From Bacteroidota bacterium (GTDB lineage: Bacteria; Bacteroidota; Bacteroidia; Chitinophagales; Chitinophagaceae), in NCBI GenBank assembly GCA_023427575.1, contig JAEZAY010000370.1, positions 1-7,093 of the forward strand: a stretch of 7,093 bases of DNA, given 5' to 3'. Shown here piece by piece: positions 1 to 6,364 of the stretch. The stretch's first letter is position 1. The number at the start of each line of letters is the position of its first letter. The position numbers and the translations under genes were made by a program. The notes under the pieces are model-generated. The model saw nothing but the letters and a program-made list of their open reading frames with translations. It had not been told where the DNA came from and did not search any database.

Positions 1-17
1 GAGCTCATGACCTTCAT
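1..17 (-). CDS. Possible start of a downstream gene, cut by the window edge
   Basis: On the minus strand an ATG at 17-15 is preceded by AAAGGA, a purine-rich stretch resembling a ribosome binding site. It opens a frame reading M-K-V-M-S and then leaves the window; a second in-frame ATG lies at 8-6. It begins 35 bp past the stop codon of the trehalose synthase/maltokinase gene, with no terminator-like hairpin and U-run between, so it would be a co-transcribed next gene. Only five full codons are visible, so nothing can be said of the product. A glycan-metabolism gene such as a branching enzyme would fit the usual context, but that is a guess. Confidence 0.3.
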
Positions 18-52
18 TCCTTTTTTTTAATATCCGATAAAAACCACGCACT

Positions 53-3000
53 TCACTTCTGCAAAATCATCTTCACCATTCGCGCCGGCACAATGGCCCA
101 TTCTGGCCGGTTCCTGAGTTCATACGAAAGGTCGAACATTAGTTTTTCCAACAGATAAGCGTTAAAAAGGATTTTCAGATCCTCCTGGTTCTTTGGAATA
201 AAGCGGCTACCCGCCACCGTTTGCAGGTAAGAATCCATAAAAAATCCGCTTACATAATGAGTCCATACCGGTACATATGGCAGGATCCGGGTCATATCTT
301 CCTTCCGGATCTGATCATTCATTAAAATTCCCTTATGAGCAGCATAATGAATGGATCTTACCATAAAGGCTACATCCCGCAATGGGGAACGTTTTAAACG
401 GCGTTCGCTATAACTCCGGTTTGGATCGCCGCCAAAATCGCGGATCATAACATCTTTGCCACTGAACAATATCTGCCCCAGATGATAATTTCCATGATGA
501 CGGATCTTGATAATATCCATTTTGCGGGCATGAATCCGCTTCATCTGCGCCAGCACTTTTTCTCTCATGCCCATCACTTCCTCTATTTCCGGTCTCCATT
601 CCTCGGGCACCCGTTTTATATTTTTAGCCTGACCCTGATAGGCTTCGCGCACCAGCGACTGAAAACCGGCATATAAAGACCGCTGATAATGCAATGAAAA
701 ATTCTCGGGGCGAAAGTCTTCGTAATCTTCAATAGAGGCCAGCGCCTTATGCATTTCTCCGGTTCTCTCGCCAATTAGCCTCAACCCTTCGGCAATCGGG
801 CCGCCTAATAACTCTTTTAATTCCTGAGGTGCCGCTTCATAAGAAACGGGCTCGGTAAAACTTCCTTCCAACGCCAGAACCGGTAGTTCATCCGGATCAT
901 GCGCAACAATATTTTCGCGAAGATCTTCCAGTCTTTCCAGCATATAGGTCCAGCCATCGCCATGATATTCCACCAGCTTCTGGATCATTCCCAGCACTAT
1001 CGAGCTGTTTTTAAACTCCCATACAATGGAGCCGGCAAATGGCGGCACATGCCTGAACTGCTTTTCACTCAGCAGGCTTGAAATTTCCAGGTCAGGGTTT
1101 ACCGAACGGTCGACCCTACGGTACATTTTAAGAAACCATTCATTATTAAAGCTAACGGGAAGGTGTGAGTCGGTATCGGGATTGATCCTGGCCTTTATAT
1201 CTCCATTTCCCGAAAACGCCTTTTTCAGAAGCCGGGTTCCATTAAAGTTTACCAATGCCGATTTTAATGGAATATCCTGGTTGGCAATTGTTCTTTTAAA
1301 CAGATCCTCCACAAATGAAACCGAATACATGGCATCTACCAGCAAAGCCTCGCCATCATCCATCCTCAACCGGCAGATCACTGCCTGCGGAGAATTGGCC
1401 TGCATATTGGCCGCCGCCTGATCTTTTAAGCAGGTTAAAGGCATTTGATATATTCCCGGGAATCCGGTTTCATAACTTACCTCCACAATGGTCATGAATG
1501 CGTCGTCGGTTAATGAAGGAACAGCCACAATATCGGTGATCGTAATCTTATGCATGTTTCTGCCCCGCCCCCGAAACCAGTTGGTTTTTACAATGTATTC
1601 GGGAAGAATGTTTTTCTCCAGTTCGGCAATGATGTTCTTTTTAGCCAGATCTTTCCATTGAGGCAATCGCAATTCCGGCAGCGGTTTATTTTCATCAATG
1701 GCCGGATTTACTTTTTCCAGAATGAACCAATAACATGCGTGCGGCCCCATGGTTAAAGCATAAGGCGCGTTTTCATAGATCGGGAAAAACTTGTTCTTAC
1801 TAAAAACCTCAATGGGCACATAGCCTTTGAATTCGTCCAGGTCCAGTTCGGTAGCCTGTGAATAGCGTGAAAGATTTACCACTACCAGAATAGTCTGCTC
1901 TTCATAGGTTCGCAGAAATGATAGCACTTTCGGATTTTCGCCATTTACAAATTTCTGGCTGCCCCTGCTGAAAGCCTTGTAGTTTTTCCGCATATGAATG
2001 ATCTGCTTCATAAACCAAAGCAGTGAAGAACGACTGCGGCTCTGCGTTTCCACGTTCAGCGTCAGGTAATGATATTCCGGATCCTGGATCAGGGGCAGGT
2101 ACAAACGCTGCGGGTTCGCCTGCGAAAAACCGCCGTTCCGGTCGGGCGACCATTGCATGGGGGTTCGAACTCCATCCCGGTCGCCCAGATAAAAGTTATC
2201 GCCCATTCCAATTTCATCGCCATAGTAAATTACCGGTGTACCCTTCAGGCTAAACAACAAAAAGTTCAGCAGTTCAATTTTACGCCGGTTGTTTTCTACC
2301 AGCGGCGCCAGCCGGTGGCGGATTCCCAGATTGATCTTCGCTTTCGGATCCTTCGCATATACCTTGTACATATAATCACGCTCTTCATCGGTGACCATTT
2401 CCAGCGTCAGCTCATCGTGATTTCGAAGAAAGATCGCCCACTGACAGGTTTCCGGAATTTCCGGGGTCTGGTCAAAGATATCGGTGATGGGATACCGGTC
2501 TTCCATCTGCAATGCCATAAACATCCTGGGCATCACGGGGAAATGATAATTCATATGGCATTCATCGCCATCGCCAAAATAAGCCGCAGAATCTTCCGGC
2601 CACATATTGGCTTCTGCCAGTAATAAAGTGCCTGGAAAGTTCTTATCAATATGAGCGCGTAATTTTTTGAGGAACTCATGGGTTTCCGGCAGATTTTCGC
2701 CATTGGTGCCTTCCCTTTCGAAAAGGTAGGGAACCGCATCGAGCCGGAACCCGTCCACTCCCATCCGGCACCAGAAATCGAGAATCTTAAAAACTTCTTT
2801 TTGTACCTGCGGGCTGTCGTAATTCAGATCAGGCTGATGTGAAAAGAATCGGTGCCAGTAATACTGGCCGGCTTCATTATCGTAGGTCCAGTTGGAAGTT
2901 TCGAAGTCCTGGAAGATAATCCGCACATCCTTATACTGAGTCGGATCATCGGTCCATACGTAAAAATCTCTTTCGGGTGAACCGGGTTTGGCTTTCCTGG

Positions 3001-3367
3001 CTCTTTGAAACCAGGGATGCTGATCGGACGTGTGATTGATGACCAGTTCCGTAATCACTTTCAGATTGCGGCTATGCGCTTCTTTCAGGAATCGCTGAAA
3101 ATCTTTTATTGTTCCATACGAAGGGTTGATGGTATAATAATCGGCGATATCATAGCCATCGTCTTTCAGCGGCGATGGATAAAAAGGCAATACCCAGATT
3201 GCCGTAACGCCCAGGTCTTCGAGATAATCCAGTTTTTCAAGAAGCCCGGCAAAATCGCCGATCCCGTCATTATCGCCATCGCGAAATGCCTTTATATGAA
3301 GTTCGTATATGATTGCGTCCTTATACCAATGTAGTTTTTCATCGAATTCCTGTTTTAATTTCGGCAT
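53..3367 (-). CDS. treS: Trehalose synthase (maltose alpha-D-glucosyltransferase) fused to a maltokinase domain
   Basis: A cytoplasmic bifunctional enzyme of 1104 residues from the ATG at 3367. Residues about 10-550 are a GH13 trehalose synthase interconverting trehalose and maltose. It has ELVINHTSD (region I, 108-116), nucleophile D210 in GFRLDAVPYL, acid/base E252 in AEANMWPED and transition-state Asp D318 in LRNHDE, then a C-terminal beta domain. Residues about 575-1104 are a maltokinase: a cap domain with LPEYIVKTNWFRGRGR near 588-603, candidate ATP-binding K747 in FLKMYRR, a catalytic-loop region HHGNYHLGQ (957-965) and DFGGDP (977-982). Maltokinases convert maltose plus ATP to maltose-1-phosphate for GlgE. 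Oddity: the expected HGD is HGN (N960, codon AAT at 490-488), and the usual DFEGEP is DFGGDP, so kinase activity is uncertain. A longer frame from a TTG at 3490 exists, but those 41 residues are unlike the family and overlap the pirin promoter. A weak -7-like TAGCTTAG lies at 3392-3385. It is transcribed divergently from pirin. The fusion identity is secure; kinase competence is not. Confidence 0.95.
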   Translation of the reverse strand: MPKLKQEFDEKLHWYKDAIIYELHIKAFRDGDNDGIGDFAGLLEKLDYLEDLGVTAIWVLPFYPSPLKDDGYDIADYYTINPSYGTIKDFQRFLKEAHSRNLKVITELVINHTSDQHPWFQRARKAKPGSPERDFYVWTDDPTQYKDVRIIFQDFETSNWTYDNEAGQYYWHRFFSHQPDLNYDSPQVQKEVFKILDFWCRMGVDGFRLDAVPYLFEREGTNGENLPETHEFLKKLRAHIDKNFPGTLLLAEANMWPEDSAAYFGDGDECHMNYHFPVMPRMFMALQMEDRYPITDIFDQTPEIPETCQWAIFLRNHDELTLEMVTDEERDYMYKVYAKDPKAKINLGIRHRLAPLVENNRRKIELLNFLLFSLKGTPVIYYGDEIGMGDNFYLGDRDGVRTPMQWSPDRNGGFSQANPQRLYLPLIQDPEYHYLTLNVETQSRSRSSLLWFMKQIIHMRKNYKAFSRGSQKFVNGENPKVLSFLRTYEEQTILVVVNLSRYSQATELDLDEFKGYVPIEVFSKNKFFPIYENAPYALTMGPHACYWFILEKVNPAIDENKPLPELRLPQWKDLAKKNIIAELEKNILPEYIVKTNWFRGRGRNMHKITITDIVAVPSLTDDAFMTIVEVSYETGFPGIYQMPLTCLKDQAAANMQANSPQAVICRLRMDDGEALLVDAMYSVSFVEDLFKRTIANQDIPLKSALVNFNGTRLLKKAFSGNGDIKARINPDTDSHLPVSFNNEWFLKMYRRVDRSVNPDLEISSLLSEKQFRHVPPFAGSIVWEFKNSSIVLGMIQKLVEYHGDGWTYMLERLEDLRENIVAHDPDELPVLALEGSFTEPVSYEAAPQELKELLGGPIAEGLRLIGERTGEMHKALASIEDYEDFRPENFSLHYQRSLYAGFQSLVREAYQGQAKNIKRVPEEWRPEIEEVMGMREKVLAQMKRIHARKMDIIKIRHHGNYHLGQILFSGKDVMIRDFGGDPNRSYSERRLKRSPLRDVAFMVRSIHYAAHKGILMNDQIRKEDMTRILPYVPVWTHYVSGFFMDSYLQTVAGSRFIPKNQEDLKILFNAYLLEKLMFDLSYELRNRPEWAIVPARMVKMILQK

Positions 3368-3477
3368 AGTTGAGTATTTGTTGGCTAAGCTATTTCCATA
3401 ATTTACGTGCCATCTTCTATTATCACGGCTAAATGCGAAACCGCCCTGGACTATCTCAGTGAATTTAAGACAGTTTT

Positions 3478-3485
3478 TATCTTTG
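3478..3485 (+). promoter_or_regulatory. Bacteroidota-type -7 promoter box for the pirin gene
   Basis: TATCTTTG is an exact match to the Bacteroidota primary-sigma -7 consensus TAnnTTTG. It lies 69 bp before the pirin ATG, which would give a leader of roughly 60 nt. No clear TTTG -33 element sits about 20 bp upstream, so the site is supported by the -7 box alone. It lies in the 187-bp divergent spacer (3368-3554), and no comparably good box faces the trehalose synthase gene. Confidence 0.5.
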
Positions 3486-3554
3486 CACAAACCTGTTGAT
3501 GCTGTAAGGATGTTTCAGTAATTTCCGGTTAGTTTTAACTTTTAATGATTTTTA

Positions 3555-4403
3555 ATGCGAACCATTAAAGCCAAACATAAAGCGGAATACGAACCCATTG
3601 GCGACCTGGTTACCTACCGGGCCATGCCTACCTCGCATTTCGAAATGAACTCGCTCGACCCTTTTATATTTCTGAATCATCACGGATACCAGGAATACGA
3701 ACCCGGAAATAAAGGATTGCCTTTTGGTCCGCATCCGCACCGGGGCTTTGAAACGGTTACATTTATCATTCATGGCGATCTTACCCATAAAGACAGCAGC
3801 GGCGGCGAAAGCACGATTCATGCGGGCGGAGTTCAATGGATGCGTGCCGGGCGGGGCCTGACCCATGCGGAAATTTCCCCGGAAGAATTTAAAGAAAAGG
3901 GCGGCCCGATTGAGATCCTGCAGCTCTGGATTAATCTGCCTGCCCGGTTCAAAATGACCGACCCGGTGTATAAAGGCCTGCAAAAAGCGGAAATTCCCGT
4001 AATAGAATGGGATAACGGTAAAGTAAAAGCGCAGATCATTTCGGGATCCTTCGACGGAATAAAAGGAGCATTCGATACAATAACCGATATCCATCTGGCC
4101 ACTATCCGTTTTATGGAAGGCGGCAAACATAATTTTGAAGTAAGCTCCGACAAATCGGTATTTCTATACGTTGCAGACGGGGAGATCCGTGTTAACGGAG
4201 AAATTTTTTCCAAACACCATATCGCGGAATTTAGCCATGAAGGAAAAGTAATTGAAATAAAAGCAACTACCGAAGCACTGGTGCTTTTCGGTTATGCCAG
4301 TCCGTTTCATGAACCTTTTATGGCTTACGGGCCATTTGTTATGAACACAAAAGAAGAAATCATGCAGGCTTATGAAGATTATAACCGGGGATTGTTTGGT
4401 TAA
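3555..4403 (+). CDS. Pirin family protein (bicupin, possible quercetin dioxygenase-like)
   Basis: A 282-residue bicupin of typical pirin length. The N-terminal cupin carries the pirin signature FGPHPHRGFETVTF (57-70) and the second metal-ligand motif GLTHAEIS (101-108). H60, H62, H104 and E106 correspond to the three His and one Glu that hold the single metal in human pirin (H56, H58, H101, E103). The C-terminal cupin (about 175-282, with PFHEPFMAYGPFVMN) is conserved but lacks a full metal set, as usual. Some bacterial pirins, such as E. coli YhhW, cleave quercetin; others bind partner proteins or act in redox sensing, so the substrate here is open. The start is the first ATG before MRTIKAKHKA. 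It has no Shine-Dalgarno and an AT-rich leader, as usual in Bacteroidota. A TAnnTTTG box lies upstream at 3478-3485. Its stop overlaps that of the convergent DUF3072 gene. It is likely cytoplasmic, with no signal peptide. Confidence 0.93.
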   Translation: MRTIKAKHKAEYEPIGDLVTYRAMPTSHFEMNSLDPFIFLNHHGYQEYEPGNKGLPFGPHPHRGFETVTFIIHGDLTHKDSSGGESTIHAGGVQWMRAGRGLTHAEISPEEFKEKGGPIEILQLWINLPARFKMTDPVYKGLQKAEIPVIEWDNGKVKAQIISGSFDGIKGAFDTITDIHLATIRFMEGGKHNFEVSSDKSVFLYVADGEIRVNGEIFSKHHIAEFSHEGKVIEIKATTEALVLFGYASPFHEPFMAYGPFVMNTKEEIMQAYEDYNRGLFG

Positions 4404-4639
4404 TGCTCCTGATCCTGCCCCTTCTCTTTCAGTTCTTCAATTTTCCGGTCGGCTTCCCCGCGGGAAAGGTTACCATCCATGGAGGTACCGGATTCTTCTG
4501 CAAGATTTTTAAGATAGGCCTGCTGCGCTTCACTCATGGGGGCATCTTGTGAATCATGATCTTCATCTTTTAACCTCGGATTGCCGCCACCCGTTCCATC
4601 TGTTCCTATCTCAGTTCCAGGCTTTATTTCATCTGCCAT
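4400..4639 (-). CDS. DUF3072-domain small hydrophilic protein
   Basis: A 79-residue, strongly charged soluble protein. Residues 1-33 are a low-complexity, Gly/Asp-rich, probably disordered tail (with GTDGTGGGNPRLKDEDHD). Residues 34-71 match my recollection of the DUF3072 pattern: PMSEAQQAYLKNLAEESG, then a short loop, then LSRGEADRKIEELKEK, that is, two short helices. The molecular function of DUF3072 is unknown. The start chosen is the ATG of MADEIKPG; an in-frame ATG two codons upstream (4645) and a TTG at 4663 are alternatives. A -7-like TTGCTTTG (one mismatch to TAnnTTTG) lies on the minus strand at 4668-4661, with no clear -33. There is no signal peptide or membrane segment. The gene is convergent with pirin, sharing the TTAA at the stops, and divergent from the kinase gene. 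Confidence 0.85.
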   Translation of the reverse strand: MADEIKPGTEIGTDGTGGGNPRLKDEDHDSQDAPMSEAQQAYLKNLAEESGTSMDGNLSRGEADRKIEELKEKGQDQEH

Positions 4640-4722
4640 ATACATAGTTTTACTTATATACAAAGCAATAATTAAACCAGCGGCTGTTTTGAAGAGCCTG
4701 CAAGCGGGCTGCAGACACCGGT

Positions 4723-4749
4723 TTTGATGGACTGAATTCCTTATTTTTG
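4723..4749 (+). promoter_or_regulatory. Bacteroidota-type promoter immediately before the receiver-kinase gene
   Basis: TATTTTTG at 4742-4749 is an exact TAnnTTTG -7 match, with a TTTG at 4723-4726 as a possible -33 element. The 15-bp spacing is shorter than the usual 17-23 bp, so the -33 part is doubtful. The -7 box ends only 4 bp before the ATG at 4754, so transcription would start at or a few bases after the start codon, implying a leaderless or nearly leaderless mRNA. An in-frame TGA at 4733-4735 limits any upstream extension to codons lacking ATG, GTG or TTG. Confidence 0.45.
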
Positions 4750-4753
4750 GCCA

Positions 4754-6331
4754 ATGGTCCTAATAGTAGACGACAGGCCCGAAAACGTAATTTCCCTGAA
4801 GCGATATCTGGAATTGAACGGTTTTCGGGTGGATACGGCCCTTTCCGGTGAAGAAGCACTTAAAAAAGTGTTGAAGCACACTTATGCGCTCATAATACTG
4901 GATGTGCAAATGCCGGTGATGGACGGATTTGAAGTGGCTGAGGCAATTTCCGGATACAGCAAGGCCCGTGATATCCCCATCATATTTTTGTCTGCCGTTA
5001 ACATCCACAAAAAATTCATTACCCAGGGTTATGCCTCCGGAGGAATTGATTATGTGACCAAACCTTTTGATCCCGATATCCTGCTCCTGAAAGTGCGCAC
5101 CTTTTACCGTCTGTATGAGCAAACTCAGGAACTGAACCAGGTACAGCAGGAACTTCGCCATGAAATCGAAGTGAGGAAGGAGGCAGAAAAAGCACTCACT
5201 GATAAAGTCCGCGAATTGCATTCCTATATTGAATCCATTCCGCAGATCGCTTTCACGGCCGGAACCAATGGCGATATAGAATTCACCAACAAACAATGGT
5301 ATCAGTACTCTGAAAGCCGCGACCGGTTTCCCGAATCACATCCAGGCGAAAAAAGCATCCGCCAGATCTGGGAAGAAAACCTGGTTAGCGGCAACACGTT
5401 TCAGCAGGAGGTTCGGATTCGCAAACTTACCGACCCCGGCTTCAGGTATCATCTGCTAACCGTTAGACCTATACGAAACGAAACCGGCATCATCAAATGG
5501 GTGGGAACTTTTACAGATATCCACGAACAAAAACTGGCCAATGAACTTCTGGAAATCAAAGTGGCCGACCGCACCAGCGAACTGATGCAGATCAATGCCG
5601 AACTTGAAGCCAGTAACCATGATTTACAACAGTTTGCTTCCGTTGCATCGCACGACCTGAAAGAGCCGCTCCGGAAGATCCAGGTCTTCAGTACGATTAT
5701 CCGCGATAAATATCTGAAGGAAGAGCAGAACGGAATTTCTTCATATATAGACCGGATCATCAATTCATCGGACAGGATGAGTGGCCTTATAACCGACCTT
5801 CTCACTTTTTCGCGACTTTCCGTTTCCAGCCTGTTTACGGAAACCAAAATCCGGAAGGTGGTGGAAGAAATTCTGGTAGACCTCGAAATTTCAATTACGG
5901 AGAAAAAAGCACTTATACATATTGGCGAGCTGCCGGTTCTGGAAGCGATTCCGGGGCAGATCCGACAGGTATTTCAGAATATAATCAGCAATGCACTGAA
6001 ATTTTCAAGACCCGAGATCCAGCCTGAAATTTCAATCGGATCCGATTTTGTCGATTTCAAATCGCCGGATGCACCAACGGTCGAAAAAGGAAAATTCTGC
6101 CGCATAACGGTGACCGATAATGGAATTGGTTTCGATGAAAAGTACCTGAATAAGATCTTCACCATATTTCAGCGCCTCAATTCCGCATCTGCTTATGAAG
6201 GTACCGGAATCGGGCTGGCGATCGCCAAAAAGATCGTTGATAAACATAATGGCATCATTACAGCGAAATGTAAAGCGGGGGAAGGATCTTCCTTTATAAT
6301 TATTTTACCGGTTTCACAAACCCCTGCCTGA
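4754..6331 (+). CDS. Hybrid sensor histidine kinase: N-terminal receiver, PAS, HisKA, HATPase
   Basis: A soluble 525-residue signalling kinase with no membrane segment. Residues 1-120 are a CheY-like receiver with acidic pocket D6/D7, phospho-acceptor D50 in LILDVQMPVMDG, switch residue S80 and K103 in VTKPF. Residues about 121-155 form a charged coiled-coil linker, followed by a PAS/PAC domain (about 156-260, ending GTFTDIHEQK) and a second helical linker. HisKA has phospho-accepting H300 in SHDLKEPLRK. The HATPase domain has an N box with N409 and N413, a G1 box DNGIGF (455-460), an F box FTIFQRL (469-475) and a G2 box GTGIGLAIAK (483-492). All catalytic elements are present. A receiver at the N-terminus suggests input from another kinase by phosphotransfer to D50, with the output partner not visible. 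The ATG at 4754 starts directly at receiver strand 1, which is short but usual. The next sensor gene follows after 33 bp, likely as an operon. The ligand of the PAS domain is unknown. Confidence 0.93.
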   Translation: MVLIVDDRPENVISLKRYLELNGFRVDTALSGEEALKKVLKHTYALIILDVQMPVMDGFEVAEAISGYSKARDIPIIFLSAVNIHKKFITQGYASGGIDYVTKPFDPDILLLKVRTFYRLYEQTQELNQVQQELRHEIEVRKEAEKALTDKVRELHSYIESIPQIAFTAGTNGDIEFTNKQWYQYSESRDRFPESHPGEKSIRQIWEENLVSGNTFQQEVRIRKLTDPGFRYHLLTVRPIRNETGIIKWVGTFTDIHEQKLANELLEIKVADRTSELMQINAELEASNHDLQQFASVASHDLKEPLRKIQVFSTIIRDKYLKEEQNGISSYIDRIINSSDRMSGLITDLLTFSRLSVSSLFTETKIRKVVEEILVDLEISITEKKALIHIGELPVLEAIPGQIRQVFQNIISNALKFSRPEIQPEISIGSDFVDFKSPDAPTVEKGKFCRITVTDNGIGFDEKYLNKIFTIFQRLNSASAYEGTGIGLAIAKKIVDKHNGIITAKCKAGEGSSFIIILPVSQTPA

Positions 6332-6364
6332 TATCTTTTAAAAAGTCAAGAACTTATTTAATAC

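Noticed and set aside
20..28. Run of T on the plus strand that might mark a terminator
   Set aside because: For the minus-strand gene ending at 53 it reads as a run of A, not U, and no GC-rich hairpin precedes it. It more likely forms the A-rich leader of the next gene.
2069..2623. Open frame of 184 codons on the plus strand inside the trehalose synthase gene
   Set aside because: It is antisense to conserved GH13 catalytic-domain coding sequence, with no recognisable motifs and no promoter.
3368..3490. N-terminal extension of 41 residues on the trehalose synthase from a TTG at 3490
   Set aside because: The extension does not resemble the family, uses a TTG start, and overlaps the divergent pirin promoter box. 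The ATG at 3367 gives the normal trehalose synthase N-terminus (the HWYKDAIIYELHIKAF region follows closely).
3545..3568. Seven-codon upstream frame (ATG at 3545) overlapping the pirin start, within a TTTTAATG direct repeat
   Set aside because: Very short and in AT-rich leader sequence; the repeat is likely chance, and nothing supports translation.
3552..4130. Open frame of 192 codons antisense to pirin
   Set aside because: It lies wholly within the pirin coding sequence, is rich in residues typical of shadow frames, and shows no recognisable domain.
4760..5296. Open frame of 178 codons antisense to the receiver and PAS domains
   Set aside because: A shadow of a well-supported kinase gene, with no protein family features.
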